A stretch of DNA of 64,000 nucleotides from Circinella umbellata. Lineage: Eukaryota > Mucoromycota > Mucoromycetes > Mucorales > Lichtheimiaceae. Every line of letters begins with the position of its first letter. Within the stretch, counting starts at the first letter, position 1. This document shows positions 25,935 through 40,493 of this stretch, piece after piece. A program made the translations under genes and the position numbers. The DNA is taken from the NCBI GenBank assembly GCA_025093555.1, contig JAIWNF010000011.1:620001-684000 (forward strand), read 5' to 3'. A model generated the notes under the pieces. That model did not search any database, had not been told where the DNA came from, and saw only the letters and a list, made by a program, of their open reading frames with translations.

Positions 25935-28900
25935 TAAAAAATATATATTTATGTTGACAACAAAAGTCGACGTTGAAAAAAGAAGACAAGAAGAAATAAA
26001 AAAAAGTGAACGAGTTAAAATAAAAATCAAAGAAAGAAGGAAAAATAGAGAATGTGAAAATCTAAAATTGGTCGCTTGTTTTAAATGAATACAGACTCAC
26101 ATTCACAACTCATAATCCATTCACAAGTACACATAACCGCATACGAAACGGGGAGGGGGATACTTGGGGGTAAGAAAGAATATAATATAGAGGGCAGGAG
26201 AGACAAAAAAAGGTTTATGAGTTGAATTGTTGAATATGGCTGAATTGAAGTTTGGGGGTATGAAGGTGAGATGATTAAAAAAAGAGAAAAGATTTGTATC
26301 CTTTTTTGGGGAAATCAGGTGTTAGTTCATTGTATTGAAAGTGGTTAGGCTTAAAAAGACCCCCTTTTCTGTTTGAAATCCTGTAAGCTCTCGTCTGATT
26401 TCTTGAGCTCACCGGGTGATGAAATGCAACAAAATCTGCTTGCATGTATCTATGCAATGATCCTCTCTATTTTTTCTCTCTCTATCTCGTTTTGTAACTA
26501 ATTTAGCTTTTTCCAACATTTTTTTCTCTTTCTCTCTTTTTCAGTATGTGATTTTTCAGGGATAACAATCTAAATCTTTTTTTATTATGATCTGACAAAA
26601 TTTAAGGGGGTAAAGGGAGAAGGAAGAAAGAAATAGATAGGGAAATAAAGCCAGCAACATGGAACACTTCCGGGCGTTGTATCGTTGCCAATGAACTACA
26701 TGCGGCAAAACTCTATTTTGGCGCGGAAGTGGTAAGGTCCCCGACCGGAATCATCCTCCCGACCGAAAATAAAAATCCCCATCACGATCTTTCCTTTTTT
26801 TTAATAAGAAAAAATTGCCTGGATTCAGTGAAAATAACTCCATTCCAATTAATACATTTGTGACAAATAAACAAATGTACAAAAAAAAACTGGTTTGATG
26901 ATATTTTTCTAGAGACAGAGAAGAATAAAAGGAGCTATCAGTGAATGTTAACGATACTCGGAGAATGAATTTTAAAAAAACCACACAGGTCGCCAACAAG
27001 CTAAAAGGCCCAATTGTTGTTATTAATATATTCCTGCAAGGAACTCACCTATTTTTTTTTTGTGTGAACCTATATCTGTCCTCGTCTCTCCATCTTAACT
27101 TTTTTTTATACTCTCACTCCTTTCTTCTAACCCTCCCCCAAAGTGCCGCTATTATTACCCAAAACAAAGATCTTCGATTATCCCAAGTGTTTCAACTGTT
27201 AATGCCAGCCCGAATATGGTCAGATGGATTACGCCATGCTGCTGTTGTTGCAAATTCGACTAACCCACCTCAAGTCTGCAGATCGGGTCTAGCTTTCCGG
27301 GTTATTATTCTTGGATTGAGAAGTAAAAAAAGAAGTAGAATAGTTGTGTTATTTGGGGGAGCGAAGAGAGATGATGGCGTGAACCATTGCACGCGAAAGA
27401 AAAGAACATTTAAAAAAAAGAGTCATGGCTCATCATAGTTAACTTATGGCAATGATCATTGCCGGTCTGTTGGTCTAATCATGCTGTCTGGTATTATTAT
27501 TATTATTATTATTATACTTTAATGCCTCAACACACACAAACAGCTGTCAATGCTAGTTCATAGAAAACGTTGTTGCTGTTTTTGTTTTTATTTGATAAAC
27601 ATAACAAATCAAATCAAATCTAATAAAAAATTACGCCTTACTTTCTTCGGATTGACCACTTTGGTACTAATCCATTTTTCTATTCACCCCCTTTCTTTCT
27701 CTTTCATTTATTCATTTTTCTTTTTATCTCTTCCACACCCTCACCCACCCCCCAAAAATAAGAAATGCAACCCACATGAGTTTCTTGCTTTTACTGTGAT
27801 GGTAAACCGGGCCCCAATATTGCCAGTTTCAGTCTTTTCTTTTTTTATTTCTAGCCTTTCTACCTGCTGGCTCCTTGTCATTGATTTGATGTACTCCGCA
27901 CATCGTTTTGTTCTTCTCTTTTTTTTTTATTCCTTTCACATTTACAATATTCAACTGCGTCATACGGTTTTATTAACAAACAGGTAGGATAGAGGATATC
28001 AAAGAATTAAATCGGTGAGAAAGACTTAACTCCGGATATCACGATAATGTATATGTGGCACTAATTTCTTCTCTTTTTTTTTTATCCATTCATTAGAGTT
28101 TTAGTTTTCAAAACGTTGTTGTTTTACTTCTCCGCTGGCTTTGACCATTTTTTACATTTATCTCCTTTTGCCCTCTCATGTTGCATTTACTACACAGCAG
28201 TGCCACTCAATAATCTTAAATAACGATTGTATGTAATATATATACCAAAGTTACTCACATTACCCAGTAATATATAATTCTATTTTGAGTAATACATCAT
28301 ACGCCAACTTAAACTTTTCTTTTTATATTGAGCCGAAATAACGTCTTTTTTTCTATGATCGTCTGACCTTTTCCTGGTTTGTGTAAGTTTATCGGCTCAG
28401 GTTTTGTACGCTTCCGAAGTGAACCTATTTATATTCTATTTTATCTGGTACACAACAACAACAACAACAAATGCACAAGTAATAAATAATTATAATACAT
28501 ACATCATTACACACGCACACATACTTAAGATCGACAATATGTTGTGATGATGATTACTGATATGTGTATACACACTTACTCATAATAAAAATAATAACTA
28601 ACAATGTAACTTAGTTACAAAGAGGTGGTCAGTGCGAAATAACAAAAACATTTATCAAGTCATCACCCCCAATCCCTTAATTTTCAGGATCTTCTTTATT
28701 ATTTATTTTTCAAATAATATTTATGTCTGTTTGTCTTAAAAGAAATAGTTTGTTAGCATAAAAAATTAGAACGACCATCTGATTGTTGTCGACAAAATCT
28801 AATTGATACTGTGTGTGTAACATTAAAGGATTTATAAAACTTGCTGCCAAGCAAAAATCTGGTCATCTTGTGAAAAAGGCGCAGCATATTATTATTACAA

Positions 28901-30034
28901 CACTTGATAATATATATAAAGAAAATACAGTAATTAGCCCTACTTGGCTGTTTTCTAATCCACAGCTGCCTACATAATACGTAGTAGGTTAATTACTTTT
29001 TAATCAATCCTATAATAAAAGATAATTAGGATACGTCTATTGATGAGGTTGGATTCTTTTTATAGAATGAGATTTTCGTGACCTGCGCAGTCAACATACA
29101 ACCTATAAAAAATTCCTGTTTGTAGAATAAAACATTATTAGTAACGGGTTTATTAAAAATGATAGTAACTATTGATAACTTTTTGAAAGTCCTCGTCTCG
29201 TGACCAACAGAAAATGTAATTGAATACCACAATGCATCATACATCTCAAAATAAAAAAGAGTAGAATAATAATAATATTATCTTTCTTTTTATAAATGAC
29301 TCGATGGTTTTATGCTATATATGCTGCTTGGTTTCCAAGCGTGATGTCCTGTATAGTATTGTCAAAAAGCTTGCATATGCTTTTTATAAGTAAAAAAAAT
29401 CTTTTAAAATCTATTCAAAAACCGGTCATTCAGGACCATTACTGCGATGCAATTATGAGAAATAATTCAAGGAAGATACTGCGTCTGAGTCTTTCTAAGA
29501 CTGTAGGATCACAGAGAGCGAAATTCCATGTTCGGCTATATTTTTTTCTCTCGTAAATGCTGGCTCATCATTACCTTCTAATATGCGGCTTGGAATATAT
29601 ATAGTTATTATTGAATTTCTATAGTATATACCACTTCGTTTTAAGCATTAGTAGTTATTTTCAATTAATGTAAATGTAGATCAAATTTAAAAATAATAAT
29701 TCAAATATGTAGCTGTAGTAGTACCTAATGGCGTGCTTACTTCTTCTATTCATCAATTAATGTGATTATAAATAACGCCATGTAAAATGATTAGAAAATA
29801 GTCTTCAGTCAGCGATTCAAAATACAGTAGCATTATATGCGTCTTTTCTGATCTGGGCAAATATCTACTTTATATTTATCATACGTAACTTTCAAAAACT
29901 GTAAAGAATTTTCAATAAAGAAGACAATGCTGTTACCGTCATCACTCTTTTTGTGTGAAAAAAAATGTATTTATTATGATGATTTTCAATAATTAGATGA
30001 TGAATATATTTACATATGATATAAGTGTACTTTT
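25935..30034. other. Gene-poor region upstream of the forkhead gene
   Basis: About 4.1 kb without a supportable gene. Reading frames at 26941-27438, 27550-27987 and 29296-29556 have no recognisable domain and follow homopolymer tracts. A sequence matching the E2F/MBF-type box (ttttggcgcgg) lies at 26716-26726, about 0.8 kb upstream of the forkhead ATG. (TTA)n and (CAA)n runs occur near 27490 and 28455. A long 5' regulatory region or an unrecognised non-coding transcript is possible. Confidence 0.5.
26716..26726. promoter_or_regulatory. E2F/MBF-like box upstream of the forkhead gene
   Basis: The 11-mer ttttggcgcgg fits the TTTSGCGC-type core bound by E2F/DP and fungal MBF factors. It stands in otherwise AT-rich DNA next to a small GC-richer patch (26660-26760). 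Cell-cycle control of the forkhead gene would make sense but is inference from one motif. Confidence 0.3.
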
Positions 30035-31093
30035 TTAATGAATCATATCAAGGTTTTCGCTGTTATGGCTGTCGCAATCGTTATCCGTTTGTGGTAATAC
30101 TGACCAATCACTTTGGTTAACGGAATCCTGAATAATGAAATGATACCATAACGGTGCCACAAAAATTGTAGAAAAATGCCATAAACTATGTGCGTCAAGC
30201 ACACGACCAATTGGTGGAAAGTCAAATACTTCGAGTAGAACCGTCAATGCATTTGCCCCTATCGCATAGAGTACCCAATGTCCATATGCGAGAACTGACT
30301 GATTTTTCTTCAGATATGCAACAGTATACCACAAGACCCACATTGCACCTTGAATTACTGCAAATATGCCACAGATAATCATATTGTAAACGTAATTGAA
30401 CGAAATAAAGGACATGAAGTACACGTGCGCCAAGTACATGATGAGTAGTATGCTTCCAATATATAACTGCTTGAAACTATTCTCGACGTGGAATATTCGT
30501 AAAATGGCGAAATATACGGAGTAGAGAATGGTCAGGGCTGCACTGAAATAATCGAGTTTTTCAGTTGCTGGTAAATCTCTTGTATGGAAAATCGATGATT
30601 GTATCCATGTGTTCATATTCACCAAGCAGTAGCCGATTATAAATGGTCGCATATAATAGTTGGTTGAAATTGTATAGTTCCGGTTAGTTTTGGAGGTATT
30701 TTTGTTGTTAGTAACGAGAATAGTTCGTAGATAGTGATAATGCATATATAAATTGCCCAAAGAAAAGATAACGGAAGCAGGCTCTTGAATGCCCCAAAGT
30801 CGATAGAATGGCCATTTACCCTCAAACTGTAACAATGGTGGAGATCTAGTATCGCTTATATTATGCATACAATTATATTTACAATTGTCTTCGCAAGACC
30901 ATAGTGTGAACCGTAAGTAAAGCGGGAATGACAGAGCAGTGCTATTAGTGTTGGTACTACACTGGGCTTGGATGGTCCAATTGACACAATTAATATACTC
31001 TGGTAGCTCGTCTCCACCTTCTGAGACAGCGCTTGCATTTGTACCTACTACCAGTAGCAGTACAAATACAACAAACCAACGCCATTGCAACAT
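30035..31093 (-). CDS. PER1: Per1/PGAP3-family GPI-anchor remodelling protein
   Basis: Single-exon gene, 352 aa from the preferred ATG at 31093, which begins a clean signal peptide (MLQWRWFVVFVLLLVVG); an in-frame ATG at 31123 would add ten residues. A luminal Cys-rich region (SCEDNCKYNCMHNI) and the segment QFEGKWPFYRLWGIQEPASV are characteristic of Per1. The multi-pass part carries the CREST-superfamily residues: Ser and His in SSIFHTRD, Asp in EKLDYFSA, and the C-terminal His pair in DAHSLWHFSTI. The family removes the sn-2 acyl chain from GPI anchors in the ER/Golgi so that saturated chains can be installed. All motif residues are present, so it should be active. It is divergent from the ING gene, with about 240 bp between starts. 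Confidence 0.93.
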   Translation of the reverse strand: MLQWRWFVVFVLLLVVGTNASAVSEGGDELPEYINCVNWTIQAQCSTNTNSTALSFPLYLRFTLWSCEDNCKYNCMHNISDTRSPPLLQFEGKWPFYRLWGIQEPASVIFSLGNLYMHYHYLRTILVTNNKNTSKTNRNYTISTNYYMRPFIIGYCLVNMNTWIQSSIFHTRDLPATEKLDYFSAALTILYSVYFAILRIFHVENSFKQLYIGSILLIMYLAHVYFMSFISFNYVYNMIICGIFAVIQGAMWVLWYTVAYLKKNQSVLAYGHWVLYAIGANALTVLLEVFDFPPIGRVLDAHSLWHFSTIFVAPLWYHFIIQDSVNQSDWSVLPQTDNDCDSHNSENLDMIH

Positions 31094-31333
31094 GTTGTAA
31101 TGAGCAAAAATTAAAAATACCATGAAAGTAGAAAAATGTTGTTTATTGTACCGGGCCGATACTTTTTTTCTTCAATATGTTAAATTCTCGCAAAATGTTT
31201 AACCGAATTTCTTTGCTTCCGTTTCACTTTCTCTTTTTGTGACACAAAAAAAAGCTCCTCTCTTTTTTCTCAACTTTTCCCCCTATTTTTTAACACCTTT
31301 GATAAAAATAAAATAACACAGACCATAAAGAAT

Positions 31334-32888
31334 ATGAAGCCGTCAGTGACAGCCAAACATGTTGACAATCTAATTTATCTCGATGATTACATTGACAGTA
31401 AGTAAAATAAGAACTGGATATACTTGCATAATAACTGTGTGTTCTTTCTATGAAAGTACTTTAATTAAATAAATGTCCATTGTATAACGAATGTTAGCAA
31501 TCGAAGCTTTACCACTTGAATTACAACGTAATTTTACACTTTTAAGAGAATTGGATGGATACGCTCAAGGTATATATTAACACCAATGAAACATGTAGCA
31601 ATAGTTATATTCGCGAAAAAGAAAAATAACCTGTAACATTTAGATCTAGTGGAGACTGTGGCCAAAGAATCCATAGAATTGATTAACGATATAAGAGATC
31701 TTGATCCAAACTTACGAATTGAGCGACTTAAACACTTATCAGCATTATTAACAGAAACTTTAAAACGTGGTGAAGAAAAGGTTGCATTGGCAAAAACTAC
31801 TTTTGACGCTGTAAGCATGGAAAGCCCTTTTTTTTTCTTTGTTTAAAAGACGGGGTAGAAACCACGAGCACATTTTTTAGTCCCGTCAAAGATAGTTTTT
31901 CTTAGCTTTATTATTGTTTAATTATGCTTATATACATAGGTTGAACGACATTGTAATCGACTTGATGCAGATTTAGTTAAGTTTGAAGAAGACACACCTC
32001 TGGGACGCGATCGAATTACAGCACAACCAGGTTTAGCACCATCTGCACGAAGTTTATTGAAAGAAATCTCACGCGATAAAGTTAGTCGTGGATATGATCG
32101 TGAGCGTAAGGAAGGCAAGGGTGATAAACGAGGTTTGTTACATTTCTATGCATTTGTTTTTTCTTCTTTACACTACTACCATGATTGATGGATACTAAGT
32201 CTAATAATATGCACTTACCATTGCATGTCAGAATCTGGAACAGCAAAGAGTAAGTGATAATAAACATCTTGAGTGGATATGTTACACAAAGATGGTATGA
32301 CTTATGTTTCTTTTTTTGGATTACTGTAGAACGTAAACTCAAAGAACCTGGATCTCCCCAATCTGGAACTGTGAGACAGGCATTGAAGGAACAAAGAGCT
32401 ATTAAGCATGTTGATAAGAAAACTGCTTTGACATCTGGTAAGAAATACATAAACTTATAAAAGTATATAAATATATGTTATCTAATTATCTTTATTTTAT
32501 TAAACACTTTTAAAAGGAAAAAAGAGCAAAACGTGAGTATAACTTTTAATTGACCATACCATATTTAATTATTACTAACAAAGTTCATTTTTTCATTGTA
32601 GTGCTGTTCCTGCCGATTTGCCCATCGATCCAAACGAACCACTTTATTGCTATTGTCAACAAGTTTCATACGGTGAAATGGTGGCATGCGATAATACCGA
32701 TGTATGTAACACAAAGCTTTGACCCATTTCACTTTTTTTTTGTCACTAATTTATGATTTATGATTGTTCTTTAGTGTGAAATCGAATGGTTCCATCTTGC
32801 TTGTGTCGAATTGAAAACTGTACCTAAAGGAAAATGGTATTGCAATAACTGCGTTTCGAAGATGAAAGGAAAAGGTCACCGAAAATAA
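31334..32888 (+). CDS. ING-family PHD-finger protein (histone acetyltransferase/deacetylase subunit)
   Basis: Nine exons (31334-31397, 31498-31569, 31644-31810, 31940-32132, 32232-32249, 32330-32437, 32517-32532, 32602-32701, 32775-32888) give 283 aa. The N-terminal ING domain is clear ([19 protein letters not shown], then [10 protein letters not shown]), followed by a basic linker. The C-terminal PHD finger (about 229-275) has the Cys4-His-Cys3 ligands: [20 protein letters not shown], then WYCNNC. The family (yeast Yng1, Yng2, Pho23; human ING1-5) reads H3K4me3 and recruits NuA4, NuA3 or Rpd3 complexes. Length is closest to Yng2 and ING-type proteins; which complex it serves is not resolved. 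Exons 5 and 7 are only 18 and 16 nt, easy for gene finders to miss. Confidence 0.9.
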
Positions 32889-33114
32889 AACCTGAGTAAC
32901 GGAAATCGTAATTGTTTTTTTTTTTGCGAATCATACTATAATATGTACATATATTTTCTCTTCTCTCATTTCATTTCATTTATTTTTTTTCTTCCGAGTA
33001 GAATAGTAACATACATTAACAATCAATCTATTCAGTAACAACATCTACATTATTATACCAAAATATATCGTTTCAATTTCAAACTTTTACTGTAGATAAA
33101 GTTTTCATTGTTGT

Positions 33115-33693
33115 TTACACCAACATGTTGATTGGATTATCACCATCATAATCATCTTCATAATCGTTATCTCGAAAATTACCATCGATTCCTTCACTGT
33201 AACATTCATCGTTTTCGCATAGTCTTTGCGGTGGGAACCATGACAGTATGGTATTTGTTGCTATGGGAATGGGTACCATACTTTCACAAACGTCTTCACC
33301 GAAATGACCTGATGGAATGGGTAATAGTACTCGAATGTCTTCACCCATATGTCTTTCATTACTTGATGATGATTCAGTTATATTATTAATAGATGCTGTG
33401 GCGCATTCCATCATGACCGCAGTATTTGACGCAAGGTTGCATAACTTTGAAGCTTGATCCAGACTGATAGGCATTCGTTCACCATATCTCAGTATCCAGT
33501 ATTTATACCATTGCAATCCCTTTTCATTTTCTGTCAGGTCATTATTATGAGTTATTTCGATAATACTATCAAGCATAACTTGTTTTAGATCCAAGCAGTC
33601 ATAATATTTTAGGATTTCATAAACGCTTTCTTCCAGATCGTCAATGTTGTCAATGTCAACAGACTTTGTTTCGTTTGAAGGATCGTTCTCCAT
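33115..33693 (-). CDS. Acidic protein of unknown function
   Basis: Single-exon 192-aa frame that is not recognised. It is acidic, with many Asp/Glu, an acidic C-terminal tail (around residues 165-187) and no membrane segment. A helical region (about residues 15-95, with YEILKYYDCLDLKQVM and WYKYWILRYGERM) could be a small fold. The frame lies tail to tail with the ING gene (226 bp) and head to head with the glutamyl-tRNA synthetase (244 bp between starts), which leaves room for promoters on both sides. That spacing and the non-repetitive composition support a real gene; alternatively it could be a chance frame. Confidence 0.55.
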   Translation of the reverse strand: MENDPSNETKSVDIDNIDDLEESVYEILKYYDCLDLKQVMLDSIIEITHNNDLTENEKGLQWYKYWILRYGERMPISLDQASKLCNLASNTAVMMECATASINNITESSSSNERHMGEDIRVLLPIPSGHFGEDVCESMVPIPIATNTILSWFPPQRLCENDECYSEGIDGNFRDNDYEDDYDGDNPINMLV

Positions 33694-33850
33694 TTGTTTT
33701 TTTATATATCAACGATATTACTACAAAGAAAAAAAAAGACTGTTGAACAAAATCTAAATAGATCGCACTGATATTTTTTTAAAAAAATGCTACTTTACCA
33801 GCATGGAGTGAAATTCAAGCTTCGTTATTGTTCGTCGAAATAAGTATTAA

Positions 33851-36326
<2,476 letters not shown>

Positions 36327-36526
36327 TTTAGTATTTGAGAATCGAAAATAAAAGGAGTCTTTAAACAACGAAATTAGAAAAGATGATCATTTTACCGCAC
36401 ATTCAAAAAAAAAAACCTGTTTCCCCTCCAATCCAAAAACTTGCCACACTTTAAAAAACCGCACCTGTCAACTCGTTTTATTTTCTTTTCTTGCTCCTTC
36501 CTTTCTTTAGAATCCATATAACAATC

Positions 36527-37859
36527 ATGAAGACAGTTACTTGCACCGCACCCGTTAATATTGCAGTGAGTATTTATATTATCTTTCTTTTTGAAGGGTA
36601 AAAAATAAATAAGTGTTCGAGGAAGAAGTAATTTATTGTTTGGTTACTTAATTCTACATTCTAATCTCTACATCAAGGTCATCAAATATTGGGGTAAGCG
36701 TGATACCGAACTCATCTTGCCTACCAATGATTCCTTATCCGTAACTTTATCGCAAGACATTTTGCACAGCAAGACAACAATCTCTGCCAGCAAGGATTAC
36801 ACTCAAGATCGCCTTTGGTTGAATGGCAAAGAAGAAGACATTACAAAGAACCGACGCATGCACAATTGTTTCCGTGAAACACGCGCTCTTCGCGAGAAGA
36901 TGGAACAAGCAGATTCCACTCTCGAACCCTTGTCGACTTACAATGTTCATGTATGCTCTGAAAACAACTTCCCAACAGCTGCCGGTCTTGCATCCTCTGC
37001 TTCGGGTCTTGCAGCATTGGTTTATACTTTGGCACAACTTTTTGATCTTAACGTTACTGTATCCGAATTGTCGCGTATTGCTCGTCAAGGTTCAGGCTCG
37101 GCTTGTAGATCCTTGTTTGGTGGTTTTGTTGCATGGGAAAAGGGCGAAGCAAAGGACGGATCGGATTCCATGGCTGTTCAAGTTGCTCCTGAGTCTCACT
37201 GGCCTGAACTTGAAGCATTGGTCTGTGTTGTCTCAGATGCCAAGAAGGGTACTTCATCCACCGAAGGTATGCAACATACTGTTCAAACCAGCCCCTTATT
37301 CCAGGAACGTCTTAATATTGTCCCTGGTCGTATGGAAGCTATGAAGAAAGCTATCTTGGAACGTGATTTCCAATCATTTGCTGAATTGACTATGCGTGAT
37401 TCTAATCAGTTCCATTCCGTCTGTCTCGATACATATCCTCCCATCTTTTATCTTAACGATACTTCGCGAGCTATTATTCAACTTGTTCATGCTTACAACA
37501 ACAGTTCGCCTGATGGTAAGCTCAAGGCTGCTTATACTTATGACGCTGGATCCAATGCTGTCATCTACGCTCCCAAGGAAAACATCCGTGAAATCATCCA
37601 ACTTATTTCTCACTACTTCCCCAGTCAAGATGCCGCAACATACTTTACTGATCCATACAATGTCATTGCTGGCGCACCTCTTGGTCAAGACTTTGTTCCT
37701 CAAGATCATGCTTCTTTCAATGAAAGCGTTATCCCTGTTTTTGCTCCTGGTAGCGTGAGCCGTTTATTACACACCAAAGTCCATGATGGTCCTCGCGTTT
37801 TGGCATCCGAAGATGATTCTTTGTTGAATGCTGAAGGTTTGCCTAAGCGCACTGTATAA
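36527..37859 (+). CDS. ERG19: Diphosphomevalonate decarboxylase
   Basis: Two exons (36527-36565 and 36678-37859) give 406 aa, close to the usual length of the family. The start MKTVTCTAPVNIAVIKYWGK and the block NDSLSVTLS are diagnostic, as is the GHMP-kinase ATP loop FPTAAGLASSASGLAALVY (about residue 120). The C-terminal YTYDAGSNAVIYA carries the catalytic Asp; most relatives have Pro where Ser stands after DAG. The enzyme phosphorylates and decarboxylates mevalonate 5-diphosphate to isopentenyl diphosphate, feeding sterols, prenyl groups and, in Mucoromycota, carotenoids. It starts 200 bp after the synthetase stop, on the same strand. Codon use is C-richer than that of its neighbours, which suggests high expression. 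Confidence 0.96.
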
Positions 37860-38488
37860 ATATAAAAAAAACGTTAGTTTATATATCTCCTTAGTCCGCT
37901 TTTATTCTGTTATTTGAATTTTTTCTTTTTTGTTTCCCTACATCTTTTATAGCCTTAATTTTACATTCGCTTTTTTGTTAATCATATCAATGTTCTGCCT
38001 GGAATAAAAGATATCACTATTGCTTAGTAGTTTACTTCTACACTTGAAAACATTGTTGTTTGAAACGAAATGTCACTAAATGTAATTGTCACAAAAATAG
38101 CCTAGAAGATTAAGATGGATATGGACTGCTGATTTTGTTGAAGTGATACCTTCGCGCATGATAGTGGTGTATGAAATTCCTTTTATTTTTGGTACTGACT
38201 TTTATACACAGATAATATCGGCCTCAAAAAATTGTAGCTGATAATCGATCGATAAATAGACCTATATATGCGCAATCTTTCTCATTCTCATTCTCACTCA
38301 AAATCATTCCTTCTTTCAATTAATCAAAAAACAGTTTGTAATTTTGCGCTTATTCACATTAGTACGCAACCTATCGAAATTATTTATAGCAATTATCAAC
38401 ATCAATGAAACAAAAGAAAAATATAAATGTATGTTTGCTTAATTGATGTTTAACGATATAAAATTTGATATACAGCTTAATTTACTAT
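37860..38488. other. Convergent 3' region
   Basis: Between the ends of ERG19 (+) and the carboxypeptidase gene (-). AT-rich, with aataaa-like signals (for example near 38003) and no reading frame of interest. Confidence 0.5.
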
Positions 38489-40493
38489 CTATTGAAGGTC
38501 TTGAAAGATCCAGTCATTTAACATGTCAAGCCCATGCTCGGGTTGATCATAAGGTACCTAAATAATAATTAACAATTTCCATGTTATTAGAAAAAATTGC
38601 TTCATTAATTTGTAGAATAAAAATATTGTAATTACCATGTGTCCAGCTCCGAAAACTCGAAGGAAAGCAAATTGACCGTCGTCTGTCTTGCGAAGTTCAC
38701 CTGCCTTCTCACCAGTGATCTTTGAAATCCATTCAGTATCCTCAGCATCAGCAAATTCTTTGCCACCGCTCCATGGTAATTCGACTGTCCATGCCTTATT
38801 ACCCATCCAGTTACAGATATAATCGGCATCACCAGCATAGATAAGAACACGAATACCATCCTCTAGTAATGGAGGCAATTCGTTAACATAAGGGCGCATC
38901 CAGTCACCAGCCATCTAAAAGCAACAATTTTTTTTTGTGAGTCTGTTGTTTTGATGTCAGTTTACTATATATATATAACTTACATTGAAGCGGAAGTTGA
39001 TTTGCATGTTACAACTTTCATATTCGCGAATTTGAGCACCAACAGCATCCTTAACTTCTTCACGGTTCAAATACTTTTGAACACTGCCAAGAATTTCATA
39101 GCAGAGGTCACCACCTTTACATTTTTCACGTACATCATATGGGTTCAAACCAGTTTGTTGATAAGGTTGGATTTGATCTTTGTTACACTTCATAGCAGCT
39201 GGGAGACATTGCCATACACTTTGAGACTTGTAACAGTTTTCAATTAAAGTAGCGCAAGCAGGGTACTGCCGCTCCATAGCATCACATGTGGATTGTGAAA
39301 GGACAGGTCCATATGAATTCTCACACGCCATTTTTGCATAATATTTGTATTGGATAAGTGGATCCGTTAATCCGTTACCAATCAACAGACTCTTTAAATT
39401 GATGTTGGATAAAGTGGATGCATATTCTTGAATTTGTGCAGAAGCAAAACTGCCCTTGTTGTTGCGGTTCAACTCGCCACCGATAGCAGGGATGTAATGG
39501 CCAGCATCTAATATTATAATATGACACAATTAAGGAAATAAAAACCTGTTTAAGAATGACCGAACCTGCGGGGATTTTTTTTTTGTTATATTTTTTTAGT
39601 GCATGTATAAAGTTAAACTCACATGATTCGCCAGCAATATGGAAATCCAATGCTGAGTACTCTGAGAATTCTTTAAAGAATAATTGAAGAAAAGCATAAA
39701 CATCCTTGGCAGCAGCAACGGTGTTGGAAGCACCTCCATTACCGTATGAATATCCAACATTAAGGGGCTAAATTTTTATACATTTAAAAAGTAAGAGATG
39801 CAAGTCAGCAGATGAAACAAAATCAGATTTCAATGTAAATTACGAAACTCGGCGAAAGAGCTCAAACAGTATATTACCTGGTCCAAGAATATGACGCTTG
39901 CATTATTGTTCCAGGAATAGTCGTTGATATATGTATCATCACCTGCGTCATTGACAGTACATGGTCCTAACTCCATAAACAAACCGGTCAATGAAGAACA
40001 ACCTGGACCACCATTCAACCACAAGACAAGAGGATCTGTTTCAGGTTTGTTTCGTGACTCAAAGAACCAAAAGAAAAAGTGTTTATCTTGCTCAACATCA
40101 AGATAACCACTAATCTATAGTATTTTCGCATTATGATTAATTATCTTCAATATGTCAGGTTTATTTAAAATTAAGCAATCAAAAAAAATTACAAACCTGC
40201 TTAACATTAGGATCACAGAGAGCTGGTTGCTTGTAACGCATCGAATACTCAGGGAAAGCAGGGTGTGAAAAGGCCTTGAAACCGTCCTTGTCTCCGGAAC
40301 TGGGAAAGGAAGGTTTTGGGAACCAGTCTTTGAAACCTTCTTGGACAATATCATGGGCTTGGTGCCAAGAAGTGGTAAAGTCGTCGACACTTTGTTTAAT
40401 AAAGTTGGGTCCTGCAGAAACCGTGTTGCTAGTACATGCTAACAAAGCCACTGCAGCTACCGCTGTAGAAGTTAGAAATGAGAATGAAGGCAT
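38489..40493 (-). CDS. Serine carboxypeptidase (carboxypeptidase Y type, S10)
   Basis: Six exons on the reverse strand (40493-40197, 40114-39878, 39767-39623, 39507-38984, 38914-38636, 38557-38489) encode 516 aa. A signal peptide (about residues 1-27) and a propeptide-like region precede the catalytic domain. S10 landmarks: [20 protein letters not shown] (oxyanion region), the nucleophile in GESYAGHYIPA (the codon after Ser is split by an intron), the catalytic Asp in [11 protein letters not shown], and the His in FGAGHMVPYDQP. The Cys residues are as in carboxypeptidase Y. It should remove C-terminal residues in the vacuole or be secreted. No defect is seen. Confidence 0.95.

Noticed and set aside
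26941..27438. 165-aa reading frame
   Set aside because: Mixed composition from homopolymer and CT-rich tracts, no domain, no splice-compatible neighbours.
29296..29556. 86-aa reading frame
   Set aside because: No recognisable domain, no partner exons and low-complexity surroundings; could be chance.
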